Shown here: positions 1-8,136 of the stretch, piece after piece
Numbering within the stretch: the stretch's first letter is position 1
Layout: every line of letters starts with the position of its first letter
From: Amycolatopsis alkalitolerans
Lineage (GTDB): Bacteria; Actinomycetota; Actinomycetes; Mycobacteriales; Pseudonocardiaceae
Length of the DNA: 64,000 nt
Direction of reading: 5' to 3'
NCBI RefSeq assembly: GCF_006152065.1
Contig: NZ_VDFW01000003.1
Coordinates: 1 to 64,000, forward strand
Position numbers and translations under genes: made by a program
The notes under the pieces: generated by a model
Database searches by the model: none
Told to the model about the DNA's origin: nothing
The model's input: only the letters and a program-made list of their open reading frames with translations

Positions 1-489
1 ACATCGTGAAAGCCGCACTCACCCTGACCCATTTTGAACATCGAATGATCAAATGAAAGTCGTTGAGATCACGTCAATATCGTCGACGCCACGGCTTCGG
101 CCGCGCATTACCTCTGCACCGGCGGGCGCGACCTTGGCAACGCCGAAGAACTTGCTGCCGCGATCTTCAGTTACAACCCTTCGGATGCCTATGTCCAGGC
201 AGTGCTGGCGTGGATGCGTGTCTATTCCGCCGGGGTGGCCGTCCTTCAGATCGGCATCACACCCCTCGCCACCACTGCCCAGGAACGCCCGACGCGGTCC
301 GCGCGACCACAGCAGCGACCGGCCGCCGCCTCCGGTCATCCTCCCCCGCCGCGACAAGCAGCCGGAAGTCCCGCCAACCCCGGCAGCCCACCAGACGGGG
401 GCAACAACCCGCTATCGACCCCGATGTGCCTCCTGGACTCGCCGGAAATCGGCATGGCACTGGCAATACAAGAATCGCCAGCTCCGCAG
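1..489. other. Stretch without a recognisable intact gene
   Basis: Several frames are open here, as expected for GC-rich DNA, but none gives a protein with a recognisable motif, a ribosome binding site or a plausible composition. The stretch lies downstream (minus strand) of a decayed tyrosine recombinase and probably belongs to the same degraded accessory segment. Confidence 0.5.
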
Positions 490-765
490 GCATGCCACAA
501 AGCCACAACCTGACGTACGGCCCAGGCAGTTGTTGAGCGTCATGGACGGGTGCGAGTGCCCGAGGACGTCCGCGATCTGCCGGGCGGTTAAGTCAGCGTT
601 GTCGACCAGTTCCCGGCCGTCTTGGCCGCTGACCGTAGGGCATCCAGTAGCGGTTGGTCAGGTTCGAGGCGTTGACGTAGCCGCCCTCGCTGTTCGGGAA
701 GATCGGCCTGTCCAGTCGATCACCCCGGCCTTGGTGTGCTGGGCAAGCCTTCCTCGCGAATGCGG
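490..765 (-). pseudogene. Tyrosine recombinase (phage-type integrase) C-terminal remnant
   Basis: Reading the minus strand, one frame gives DRPIFPNSEGGYVNASNL, typical of the stretch before the last catalytic box of phage integrases. A different frame then gives LTARQIADVLGHSHPSMTL, which is the LGH box with its conserved surroundings. A frameshift therefore splits the catalytic domain. The following TLNNCLGR matches the usual Mt.dvYmgR box, but the catalytic tyrosine is replaced by cysteine (codon 526-528). No N-terminal core-binding domain was found upstream. This is the end of an integrase that can no longer recombine, and it marks an old integrated element. Seen directly: the motifs and the frame change. 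Inferred: the family. Confidence 0.75.
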
Positions 766-902
766 TCCATCGGCCGCTTGGCGCCGCGCGGCACGGCGAG
801 GTCCCGTCAGGGACCTTTGACTCTCGAATTTTCTGGGTTCCGATGGCAACGTTGTGCCGACCGCCGGGGGATGCGCATGGCACCAGTTGACTGGAGGTCC
901 AC

Positions 903-1358
903 ATGCCAATGAAGTTCCTGGAATGCCGAAGCGTTATTCCAGACTCATCGTGTCGGCTAATGCTGATAGGGGAATCAGATGAGGTGCGACGGTCGCTCGA
1001 AGATCACATCGCGCGGGATCACGCTGATCGCCAAGTCGACATTGATGGAGCAATGAAGGACAACCTTCAGCGCGCAGTGTTCATCCAGGGAAGTCTGCTT
1101 GATGTGGGAGGAAGTTTCGAACAGGACGACCAAAACAGGATCCGTGTTTCCGGTCCGGGAGTTATTCTCCAGCCATTCTCCGCGGCGGCGCCAGTGAGTT
1201 TCTCGTGCTTGTGCATCGGCAATCCGGGGGGCGGCGCCTGCACCGTCCAGCTACATGGCCACGGCTTGCAGTGCCTCAATGACGTGTGCTTGACCTGTGG
1301 ATGGTCCGCTGACGTCCCAACCTTGGCTGGTGGGGAGCTTAAGACGCTCAAGGAGTAG
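903..1358 (+). CDS. DUF1059-like small protein with extra C-terminal region
   Basis: The 151-residue product begins MPMKFLECRSVIPDSSCR and continues with a segment ending in DHIARDHAD. This is the layout of DUF1059 proteins: a MK.f.CRd..p.C start and a His-rich helix with an aHa..H pattern. The remaining roughly 95 residues are cysteine-rich (CLCIGN, CLNDVCLTCGW) and unfamiliar to me. A GGAGG at 893-897 sits well placed before ATG 903, which supports real translation. DUF1059 has no established function. The gene is isolated between decayed sequences and its GC bias is weaker than in later genes, so a foreign or partly degraded origin is possible. Confidence 0.5.
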   Translation: MPMKFLECRSVIPDSSCRLMLIGESDEVRRSLEDHIARDHADRQVDIDGAMKDNLQRAVFIQGSLLDVGGSFEQDDQNRIRVSGPGVILQPFSAAAPVSFSCLCIGNPGGGACTVQLHGHGLQCLNDVCLTCGWSADVPTLAGGELKTLKE

Positions 1359-1445
1359 ACCGGCCAGCTCCCTCCCGCGCTGATCTCGCTGCCTCGGAGC
1401 TAGGAATCTCGGGGGGCAGCGCATGGCCGACGTCCTGGGTGAGGG

Positions 1446-1847
1446 CTACGAGATCTTCGCGCGCCCGCGAGGGGTGTCACTGGTTCGCCAACACTTACTC
1501 CGCCGGCACGAGACGGCGGTGGGGCTATCTGCGAAACGCGGGTACCACGGGGCCAGGCGCACTTCTGCCCGCCACATCGACCGGATCAGTACCAGCCCTT
1601 CCTCTGGCCCTTGCACGCAGACGCCCGGCTGAACCCGAGGAGTCGGCAGTTCGGAGCGGCCGGCGGGTAGGCCCCATCGCCGTCCGTCTTGGCTGACAAC
1701 GACGATCCGGCCGGCGACGACGCATACCGCCTCCGCGCCGCCGTGCGGCGTACCCGGCGGGTCAGGAGGTGGACACCACGCCGCGTGCCATTCCTGGGCG
1801 TTGATGGATGCGGTGAAGTCGACACCGTTCGCAGCGATGTCGTGCAT
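1446..1847 (-). pseudogene. NUDIX hydrolase remnant
   Basis: From ATG at 1847 the minus strand reads MHDIAANGVDF, then AEAVCVVAGRIVVVSQDGRRWGLPAGR in two parts that match the first strands of a NUDIX fold, ending at GLPAGR just before the catalytic box. The expected G(x5)E(x7)REUxEExGU helix does not follow; instead a short out-of-frame stretch leads to a segment (EEGLVLIRSMWRAEV, LAPWYPRF) that resembles the region after a NUDIX box. The catalytic helix therefore seems lost through deletion or frameshift. The frame is also open upstream of 1847 to about 2111, but that part shows no known motif. Confidence 0.55.
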
Positions 1848-2137
1848 GGTTTCGTTCCTACGACGGATCAAGCAGCTGATCGGCCGAGCTGACCGCATCA
1901 GCCAGCCGACAAGGTCAGGGTTCGAAGGCCCGGGCTTGCCGGGGCCGAGGTCATCGAACGGCGGTCCACGCCTGACACGGATCAACCAGCTCGGATCATC
2001 GCCGCAGCCGTCGCACCGCACGGGGCTCTTCATGCGTCCGGGCATTGTCGAGCCAGTGCACGCCCCGTCGGCGCCGGTCGACCGCTCGACGACTGCCTGC
2101 CGACCTGCCAAGATGCTCCGATCGAACGGGACCTGTC

Positions 2138-2203
2138 ATGACGAAGGACTACGACGAGTTCCCTGATCTGGTCGGCGTTTACCTCGAAGACAGCTACGTC
2201 TGA
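2138..2203 (+). pseudogene. Short N-terminal fragment, possibly of an immunity-type protein
   Basis: ATG 2138 opens a 21-residue reading frame (MTKDYDEFPDLVGVYLEDSY) that stops at 2201-2203. The FPDLVGVYLEDSYV segment is reminiscent of the start of small contact-dependent-inhibition immunity-type proteins. There is no continuation in any frame that I can recognise, so this is either a remnant or chance. Family assignment is a weak inference. Confidence 0.25.
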
Positions 2204-2521
2204 CCCGACTGCAGTTTTCGAGCGAGGAATGGCGCGACGATCCCGGGAAATCGGTGAGAGGCGCGCGGGCCTCGCGAACCGGGGTGTCACGTAGCAGAAG
2301 CCGCAGCGAGCATTGCAGACGCTCGGGACGAGCCTTGGCCGCGGATTGTTACCGATTGAAAGCGGTGCGTACCCCGCAGGGGAGTCGCGACCGGGATGCT
2401 GCCGTGGCCGGTGATTTCCCGGCCTGCCGGGAGTTTCACCCTCGTGAAAATGTGCCAGTAACGCGTTTCGCGCCTCGGTCGTCTCCGCAGAAGGGGGCAG
2501 ACGGCGCGAAAGGACGGGCCT
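2204..2521. other. Intergenic region before the ScyD-like gene
   Basis: I find no gene with recognisable motifs in these 318 bases. The last part probably holds the promoter of the secreted-protein gene that starts at 2522; a weak AGGACGG precedes its ATG. Confidence 0.4.
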
Positions 2522-3613
2522 ATGCGAACAACCCGACTACTGGTGACAGCCGTGACCGCGTTCGCGGCAGTTCTCGTTCCGGTCGCCGCGGAAGCGGGCG
2601 GCGCCGGGCAAGTGAAGATAGCGAGCGGCCTGAACTCGCCGCGGGGCCTGGCTTTCGCCCCGGACGGTGGGCTTTACGTCGCGGAGGCGGGGACCGGGGG
2701 CGCGGGCCCCTGCGCTCCGGGACCCGAAGGTGGACTCGTGTGCTTCGGCACCAGCGGCTCGATCATGCGGATCACCGATCAGGGCCAGAAGCGCGTGGTG
2801 ACCGGACTGCCGTCGCTTGCGGCTCCGGACGGATCGAACGCGGTCGGGCCATCCGACGTTTCGTTCCAAGGCACGGGCAACATGTACGCGACGCTCGGCC
2901 TCGGTGGGAACCCGACCACGGTGCGGCCACAGCTACCGCCTGCCGGGCAGCAACTCGGCTGGTTGCTGCGCAACGGAAAACCGGTCACCGACATCTCGGG
3001 TTACGAGGTGAAGGCCAACCCCGACGGTGGCGAGGTGGACACCAACCCCAACTCGGTCGCGGCCTTGCCGGGCGGCGAAGCGGTGGCGGACGCCGGTGGT
3101 AACGACCTGCTCTGGGTCGCGGCCAACGGAAAGATCTCCACGATCGCCACGTTCCCCGACCGGCTGGTCGACGCGCCACCGTTCCTCGGCCTGCCGCCGG
3201 GGACCAAGATCCCGATGCAGTCGGTGCCCACCTCGGTCGTGCGTGGCCCGGATGGCGCGTTCTACGTCGGTGAACTGACCGGCTTCCCCTTCCCGAAGGG
3301 CGCCGCCAGGGTGTACCGCGTGGTGCCAGGGCACGCACCGCAGATCTACGCGGAAGGGTTCACCAACATCATCGACATCGGTTTCGACCACGGCAAACTG
3401 TACGTGCTGGAGATCGCGCACAACGGCCTGCTGGGTGCGGACACGGACCCGTCGGGCGCGTTGCTTCGGGTGGACCGGCATGGATCGCCGGAGATCGTTT
3501 CCCAGAGCCTGACGCTTCCGGGCGGTCTGGCGCTGAAGGACGGCAAGGCCTACGTGTCGGACTGCGGCGCCTGCCCGGGCCCGGCCGGCAGCGTGGTTCG
3601 GATCCGGTTGTAG
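2522..3613 (+). CDS. ScyD/ScyE-family secreted beta-propeller-like protein
   Basis: The 363-residue product starts with a cleavable signal peptide (MRTTRLLVTAVTAFAAVLVP, cleavage likely after AEA near residue 25), so it acts outside the membrane. The mature part has repeated blades of the SMP-30/NHL kind: SGLNSPRGLAFAPDGGLYVA at the start, GPDGAFYVGEL in the middle, and LPGGLALKDGKAYVSDCG at the end. Two cysteine pairs (GPCAPG...LVCFG and DCGAC) probably form disulfides. This pattern is that of ScyD/ScyE-family proteins, named after a cyanobacterial scytonemin cluster. In actinomycetes they are common and uncharacterised, and no scytonemin genes lie nearby. It stands alone, closed by the terminator at 3623. 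Confidence 0.82.
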   Translation: MRTTRLLVTAVTAFAAVLVPVAAEAGGAGQVKIASGLNSPRGLAFAPDGGLYVAEAGTGGAGPCAPGPEGGLVCFGTSGSIMRITDQGQKRVVTGLPSLAAPDGSNAVGPSDVSFQGTGNMYATLGLGGNPTTVRPQLPPAGQQLGWLLRNGKPVTDISGYEVKANPDGGEVDTNPNSVAALPGGEAVADAGGNDLLWVAANGKISTIATFPDRLVDAPPFLGLPPGTKIPMQSVPTSVVRGPDGAFYVGELTGFPFPKGAARVYRVVPGHAPQIYAEGFTNIIDIGFDHGKLYVLEIAHNGLLGADTDPSGALLRVDRHGSPEIVSQSLTLPGGLALKDGKAYVSDCGACPGPAGSVVRIRL

Positions 3614-3622
3614 GAACCTGAA

Positions 3623-3652
3623 GGTGCGGGGGCGGTTCGTCGCCCCCGCACC
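3623..3652. terminator. Hairpin between convergent genes
   Basis: Arms GGTGCGGGGGCG (3623-3634) and CGCCCCCGCACC (3641-3652) pair perfectly over 12 bases around a six-base loop. It sits between two convergent stop codons, so it can end transcription from both sides. Confidence 0.75.
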
Positions 3653-3654
3653 GC

Positions 3655-4266
3655 TCAGGGTGTGATCCCACTCAGCCGGGGCACCGTCGCCGTGCGCCCG
3701 GCCAGTAGCATGACCAGCGCCTCGATCGGGCCGCTGATTTCGGCACCCTCGCCCGCGCTCCACTCGGCGTCCGTCGCGATGAGACGTCGTCCCGACCACT
3801 TCCGGCGGGCATGGAAGGGAAACCCGATCTCCCACAGGTGATCCGCCGACGCGACCGCGGCCTCGACGGGCATGGGAAGGTGGCGGCCCAGCGGGATCGC
3901 GATGTCCTGGGCGTGCACGTGGACGTCCATCAGCGCGTTGTCGAGACTCTGACTCGGCGCGAGCCGGCGTGAGCCGACCGACTGCCGGATGAGGCCGACC
4001 AGTTCGGCGCGCGTCTTGGTCGCCGCCAGATCCTTCGCGGTCGCGTACACCATCCGGTTGAAGTTGCCTCGCGCCTTGACGAACGCCTTCAGCGCGGCGA
4101 GGACGGACATGTGCGGGCCGGCCGTGAGATGGGCCGCGACATCGAGCACGCGCCAGTTCTCACACAGCGACGGGTGCGTCCATTCGACCTCGGACAGGTC
4201 GTCGAGCAGGTCGGCCACGCGAGCGCGTTCCTTGTCAACCGCTGCCCATTTTTCCGTGGTATCCAT
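3655..4266 (-). CDS. Mycothiol-dependent maleylpyruvate isomerase-family protein
   Basis: The 203-residue protein has the N-terminal DinB-like four-helix fold used by mycothiol-dependent enzymes. LSEVEWTHPSLCENWRVLDV followed by AAHLTAG is the hallmark: the trailing histidine belongs to the metal site, and later DVHVHAQDIAIPLG supplies further histidines. In this family the metal-bound helix bundle activates mycothiol for isomerisation or transfer; the substrate here is unknown. It is divergent from the MarR regulator at 4341 with palindromic sites in the 74-base gap, so the regulator probably controls both. The ATG at 4266 is the only sensible start. Confidence 0.85.
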   Translation of the reverse strand: MDTTEKWAAVDKERARVADLLDDLSEVEWTHPSLCENWRVLDVAAHLTAGPHMSVLAALKAFVKARGNFNRMVYATAKDLAATKTRAELVGLIRQSVGSRRLAPSQSLDNALMDVHVHAQDIAIPLGRHLPMPVEAAVASADHLWEIGFPFHARRKWSGRRLIATDAEWSAGEGAEISGPIEALVMLLAGRTATVPRLSGITP

Positions 4267-4295
4267 GGCAACCTCGCCAAAGTTTGATACGATGG

Positions 4296-4322
4296 TCTGA
4301 CTACTTTAATCAGAGTCTCTGA
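4296..4322. promoter_or_regulatory. Two overlapping palindromes, probable MarR operator
   Basis: TCTGACTACTTTAATCAGA (4296-4314) is an inverted repeat with 7 of 8 matching arm positions. TCAGAGTCTCTGA (4310-4322) overlaps it and is a perfect interrupted palindrome. Both share the TCTGA half-site. They lie in the gap between divergent genes, just upstream of the MarR gene, where autoregulatory MarR sites usually sit. Palindromes are seen directly; binding is inferred. Confidence 0.65.
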
Positions 4323-4340
4323 CTATCGTCAAGGAGCGCG

Positions 4341-4760
4341 GTGAACATCGGACTGCTGCTTTTCATCCCGCACCGGCACCTGGAGAACCGCGTGCTCGAC
4401 ACGATCTCCGCCGCGGGCTTCGACGTCACGATCGCCCAGGCGCGGCTGCTCCAGCGGATCGCGGCGAACGGCAGCCGCCTGACCGAGCTTGCCGAGGCGG
4501 CGCAGGTCACCAAGCAGACCGCGGGGTTCCTGGTCGACCAGCTGGAGAAGTCCGGCTGGGTGGAGCGCGTGCCGGACCCGACGGACGGCCGGGCGCGGCT
4601 GGTGTGCCTGACGGACAAGGCCAAGGCGGCGGCGCCGATCGCCGACGGTGAGGTCGCGCGCGTCGAGGCGGAATGGGAGAAACACGTGGGCAAGCGAAGG
4701 ATGGCGCAGCTGCGCGAGACGCTGGAAAAGCTGTGCGAGATCACGGATCCCTACCGATGA
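4341..4760 (+). CDS. MarR-family transcriptional regulator
   Basis: The 139-residue protein is a winged helix-turn-helix of MarR type. The recognition helix lies in LTELAEAAQVTKQTAGFLVD, followed by the wing VERVPDPTDGRARLVCLT, where the conserved D..DgRar pattern is intact. Flanking helices provide dimerisation. The start is GTG 4341, eight bases after AAGGAG. It is divergent from the mycothiol-dependent protein gene and has palindromes in its own promoter, so it probably represses itself and that neighbour until a ligand binds. Confidence 0.88.
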   Translation: MNIGLLLFIPHRHLENRVLDTISAAGFDVTIAQARLLQRIAANGSRLTELAEAAQVTKQTAGFLVDQLEKSGWVERVPDPTDGRARLVCLTDKAKAAAPIADGEVARVEAEWEKHVGKRRMAQLRETLEKLCEITDPYR

Positions 4761-4799
4761 GCCGCGCGGGTCCCGTCCGCCGGACCTGCCTGAACGAGA

Positions 4800-5480
4800 T
4801 CAAGAACTCGCTTCGGGGCGTTCGCGGAGGAACGCGAGCACGGCGGCGACGCGGCGGTGGACCGGTTCGTCGGCGATCCCGAGCTTGCCGAAGATCGAGC
4901 TGATGTGTTTCTCCAGCGTCGAAGTCGACAGGTGCAGCGCCCGCTCGATGCCGGCGTTGGTCTTGCCCTGCGCCATCTCGCGCAGCACGTCGAGTTCCCG
5001 CTGGGTGAGCGAGGCCAGCGGCGAGGTGACGGTCTTCGTGCCGCGGGCGACGAGGGCGTCGACGACCTGCGGATCGATCACCGAGCCGCCGCGGGCGACC
5101 TCCCGCAGCGCGCGGGTCAGGTCCTCCAGGTCGCCCAGCCGGTCCTTGAGCAGGTACGCCAGGCCCGCGGTTCCGTTTCGCAGCAACGCGAACGCGTAGC
5201 TTCCGTCGGTGTGCTGCGACAGCACCGCCACCCCGACGCCCGGGTGCTCGGCCTGGATCGCGTGCGCGGCCTCGATGCCTTCCATGTGGTGCCCGGGCGG
5301 CATCCGGATGTCGGTGAGCACGGCATCGGGCCGCAGTCGGCGCACGGCGTCGCGCAGCTCCTCGGCGGTGCCGACCGCGGCCAGGATCTCCACCTCTCCC
5401 GAATCTTCCAGCAACCGCCGGGTCCCTTCCCGGACAAGGTAGTTGTCCTCGGCGAGCACGACCCGCAGACGCTCACTCAT
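4800..5480 (-). CDS. NarL/LuxR-type response regulator
   Basis: The 226-residue protein has a receiver domain (VVLAEDNYLVREG with the acidic pair; phospho-acceptor aspartate in VLTDIRMPPG near residue 55; conserved K in AYLLKDR) and a C-terminal LuxR-type helix-turn-helix (LTQRELDVLREMAQGKTN, then STLEKHISSIFGKLG). The ATG at 5480 overlaps the end of the kinase gene by eight bases, showing translational coupling. The receiver loop is slightly long (PPGHHMEGIEAA), a variant common in actinomycete NarL-type regulators. Together with the kinase it forms a two-component system; the target is not evident, but the divergent DUF6220/multicopper oxidase genes are the closest candidates. Confidence 0.9.
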   Translation of the reverse strand: MSERLRVVLAEDNYLVREGTRRLLEDSGEVEILAAVGTAEELRDAVRRLRPDAVLTDIRMPPGHHMEGIEAAHAIQAEHPGVGVAVLSQHTDGSYAFALLRNGTAGLAYLLKDRLGDLEDLTRALREVARGGSVIDPQVVDALVARGTKTVTSPLASLTQRELDVLREMAQGKTNAGIERALHLSTSTLEKHISSIFGKLGIADEPVHRRVAAVLAFLRERPEASS

Positions 5481-7548
5481 CGGAGGCCCCAACCGGCAGC
5501 TCCGCCCGGATCGACGTCCCGGCGCCGGCCGCGCTGTCCACCTGGAGCGTGCCGCCGACAGCCTCGACGCGGTCACGGAGGTTGGTCAGCCCGTGCCCGC
5601 TCGCCCCGGCGAACCCGACGCCGTCGTCGCGCACGCGCACGAAGAGCGTCCCGTTGCGCCGGGACAGGTCGACGTTCGCGGTACGCGCGGCCGAGTGCTT
5701 CACGACGTTGGTCAGCGCCTCGCAGATCACGAAGTACGCGGCCCCTTCGACCTCGGGCCCCAGGCGCTGCTCGCGCAGCTCGTCCCCGGCCTGCACCGCG
5801 ACCTCGAGCGGCAGCCGGTCCACCCTGGCCTCGACCGCCGGGACGAGCCCCTGGTCGCTCAGCACCGGCGGATGGATGCCGTGGGCCAGCTCGCGCAGGT
5901 CGGTGAGCAGGTCCTTGGTGTCGCGCTGCAGTTCGGTGAGCACGTCGTGGGGCGCGCGCTCGCCGCGGTCGAGCTGGTTGCGCGCCAGCCGCAGTTTCAT
6001 GATCAGCGCCACCACCTGCTGCTGCGCGCCGTCGTGGATGTTGCGCTCGATCCGGCGCCGCTCGGCGTCCTCGGCTGCCACGAGCCGCGCTCGTGACCGG
6101 CCGAGTTCGGCGACCTGCTCGGCCAGCCGCGCGGTGAGGTCGAGGTTGGCGATCGCGGTCGCGGCCTGAGTGGCCACTGTGGACAGTAGCTCCCGGTCCG
6201 CCGGCTCGTACCCTCCCTCCTTCGTCCCGCATTCGATATGCCCGATCACGTCGCCGCCGTGTTCGAGCGGGACGCGCAGCGCGGGTTCGCCATCGGGTTC
6301 GCCCGCGGTCGCGGTCGCGCCGCGGCGAGTGACCCGCACCCACGGCGCCGCCAGTCCGGTCTGGACGGTCGTGGCGAGCCTCGGCAGCAGCTCGCCGAGT
6401 TCGACCGTGCGCTCCAGGGCCGCCCCGAACTCGGTGACGAGCTGGTAACGGTTGACCCGCCGGCCGAACACCAGCCGGTCGGCTATGCCCTCGAGCCGGC
6501 TGCGCAGCGGCTGGAACGCCGTCGCCGCGATGATCGTGAGCACCACCGCAAGCTCGACCGGGAGCCGATCGCCCAGCGCGAGTCCCGGCGCCGCCGCGAG
6601 TCCGAAGTAGACAACCGCGATGAGCAATGACAGGGCCGCGAACACCACGGAGCGGCGGACGACCAGTTCGATGTCGAACAACCGGTGCCGGACGATGCCG
6701 ATGACGATCGCCACCGGGATCATCGCGAGCAGGACGACCCCGGCGGCCTCCAGCAGCTTCAGCCACGCCGGGTCGGGGTTGCCGAACCGCGCCGACAGGA
6801 CGAAATCGAGCGGGTAGAGCGCCACCACGAGGACCGTCACCCAGACCAGCAGCCGCATCCTCGCGCGCTGCGGGCGGTCGGCTTGGAAGAACCGGACGAA
6901 CAGCAGCGAGATCGAGACGAAACCCGCGTAGTAGCCGGCTACGAGAGCAGTGAGCGGTCCGGCCAGCCACGTGAGCCATGGCACCGCGAACGGGTTGGGG
7001 ATCGCGGGTGCGTCGGCGAGCAGGTAACGGTCGACGACCAGGGTGGGGCTGCACAGCAGCAGCAACGGAGGCAACAGCAGATGCGCCCACGCCAGGCGCA
7101 GCAGGATCCGCTGCCACCGGCGCTCGACCACACCGTCCGGAAAGGACGCCAGCAGGAGCACTCCGCCGATCAGGCTCAGCAGCCCGGCGAGCTGCGAGAC
7201 CAGGTTCGCCGCCCAGAACCAGTCGCCTGGACCATAGCGGTTGAAGGCCGCGCCGATCGGGCCTTCGATCCCGACGTTGACCGCGAGTGCGCTGCTCAGC
7301 AGCAGCATCCGCCGGGCCTGCGGATGGTCGGGCCGCTTGTGCACCAGCCAGATGCCGACGGCGAACAGCGGCACGACGCCGAACGTGATCCAGCCGAGCG
7401 TGCCGAGCGTGTTGTCCGCGCCGAGGAAGGCGTGCCCGAACGCCGCACCGAGCCCGGCGGTACCGAGCACGATGCCCGTCCACCTCGCCAATGCGGACCA
7501 CCGTGGCGCCATCTCAGCATTGTCGGCCGCCGTGGCCCGCCAGTCCAT
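5473..7548 (-). CDS. NarL-type sensor histidine kinase, multi-TM with GAF
   Basis: The product has seven or more hydrophobic segments in about the first 330 residues, a GAF-like region around 370-480, then a HisKA_3 dimerisation domain with the phospho-acceptor in ERNIHDGAQQQ (His near residue 504), and a HATPase domain with N-box CEALTNVVKHS and G-boxes DDGVGF and GHGLTNLRDR. It autophosphorylates on histidine and passes phosphate to the overlapping response regulator. The start is uncertain: ATG 7548 is chosen; GTG 7581, ATG 7563 and ATG 7512 are all in frame ahead of the first membrane segment. The signal sensed is unknown. Confidence 0.88.
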   Translation of the reverse strand: MDWRATAADNAEMAPRWSALARWTGIVLGTAGLGAAFGHAFLGADNTLGTLGWITFGVVPLFAVGIWLVHKRPDHPQARRMLLLSSALAVNVGIEGPIGAAFNRYGPGDWFWAANLVSQLAGLLSLIGGVLLLASFPDGVVERRWQRILLRLAWAHLLLPPLLLLCSPTLVVDRYLLADAPAIPNPFAVPWLTWLAGPLTALVAGYYAGFVSISLLFVRFFQADRPQRARMRLLVWVTVLVVALYPLDFVLSARFGNPDPAWLKLLEAAGVVLLAMIPVAIVIGIVRHRLFDIELVVRRSVVFAALSLLIAVVYFGLAAAPGLALGDRLPVELAVVLTIIAATAFQPLRSRLEGIADRLVFGRRVNRYQLVTEFGAALERTVELGELLPRLATTVQTGLAAPWVRVTRRGATATAGEPDGEPALRVPLEHGGDVIGHIECGTKEGGYEPADRELLSTVATQAATAIANLDLTARLAEQVAELGRSRARLVAAEDAERRRIERNIHDGAQQQVVALIMKLRLARNQLDRGERAPHDVLTELQRDTKDLLTDLRELAHGIHPPVLSDQGLVPAVEARVDRLPLEVAVQAGDELREQRLGPEVEGAAYFVICEALTNVVKHSAARTANVDLSRRNGTLFVRVRDDGVGFAGASGHGLTNLRDRVEAVGGTLQVDSAAGAGTSIRAELPVGASDE

Positions 7549-7671
7549 GGCGGAAACCCGCATCCGCACCCCGCGGTCCACCCCGGGGGCGAAACCCCCG
7601 GCCGGCCACGTTCCGCGGACCGCCTGGCGCTCCTAACGTCTGGCTCCTGCTCAACCGGAAAGGCGGGAGTC

Positions 7672-8136
7672 ATGAGAACCGTTTATCGCGTGCTGGCGTA
7701 CTTGCTGGCGCTGGAAGTGGTGGTGCAGGCGGCGGCGATGGTGTACGCCGTGGCCGGACTCGGCCGGTGGATCGACAACGGCGGGGTGGCCGACAAGGCG
7801 ACCCTGGAAAACGACGACCAGGCCTTCAGCGAAGCCGTCGGGTTCATCGCGCACGGCATCAACGGGTCGATGGTCGTGCCCGCGATCGTGCTGCTACTGC
7901 TGATCGTGTCGTTCTTCGCGCGGATACCGCGCGGTTCATGGTGGGCGCTCGGCCTCCTGCTGCTCGTCGCACTGCAGGCGGAACTGGGCTTCCTCGGCCA
8001 CTCGACACCGTTGCTGGGCCTGCTGCACGGGATCAATGCGCTCGCGGTGTTCACCGTCGCGCTGGTGACGGCGCGCCGTGCGAAGACGCCGAAACCGGTG
8101 CCGGCCGAACCGGTGGCCGACCGTGCGGAGGTCTAG
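7672..8136 (+). CDS. DUF6220-like four-TM membrane protein
   Basis: The 154-residue protein has four hydrophobic helices: residues about 8-30, 62-82, 88-110 and 115-135. Conserved-looking polar positions include HGINGS in helix 2 and LLHGINA in helix 4, an internal duplication of HGIN within the membrane, as in DUF6220 proteins. The internal histidines suggest a heme- or metal-linked role, but this is inference. ATG 7672 follows GGCGGGAG. Its 3' end overlaps the start of the multicopper oxidase by 14 bases, so the two are made together. Confidence 0.75.
   Translation: MRTVYRVLAYLLALEVVVQAAAMVYAVAGLGRWIDNGGVADKATLENDDQAFSEAVGFIAHGINGSMVVPAIVLLLLIVSFFARIPRGSWWALGLLLLVALQAELGFLGHSTPLLGLLHGINALAVFTVALVTARRAKTPKPVPAEPVADRAEV

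Noticed and set aside
53-820. 255-residue plus-strand frame at the window start
   Set aside because: No ribosome binding site or motif; the integrase boxes are read from the opposite strand.
2254-3102. 282-residue plus-strand frame overlapping the ScyD-like gene
   Set aside because: Out of frame with the signal peptide and propeller motifs; Arg/Gly-rich shadow.
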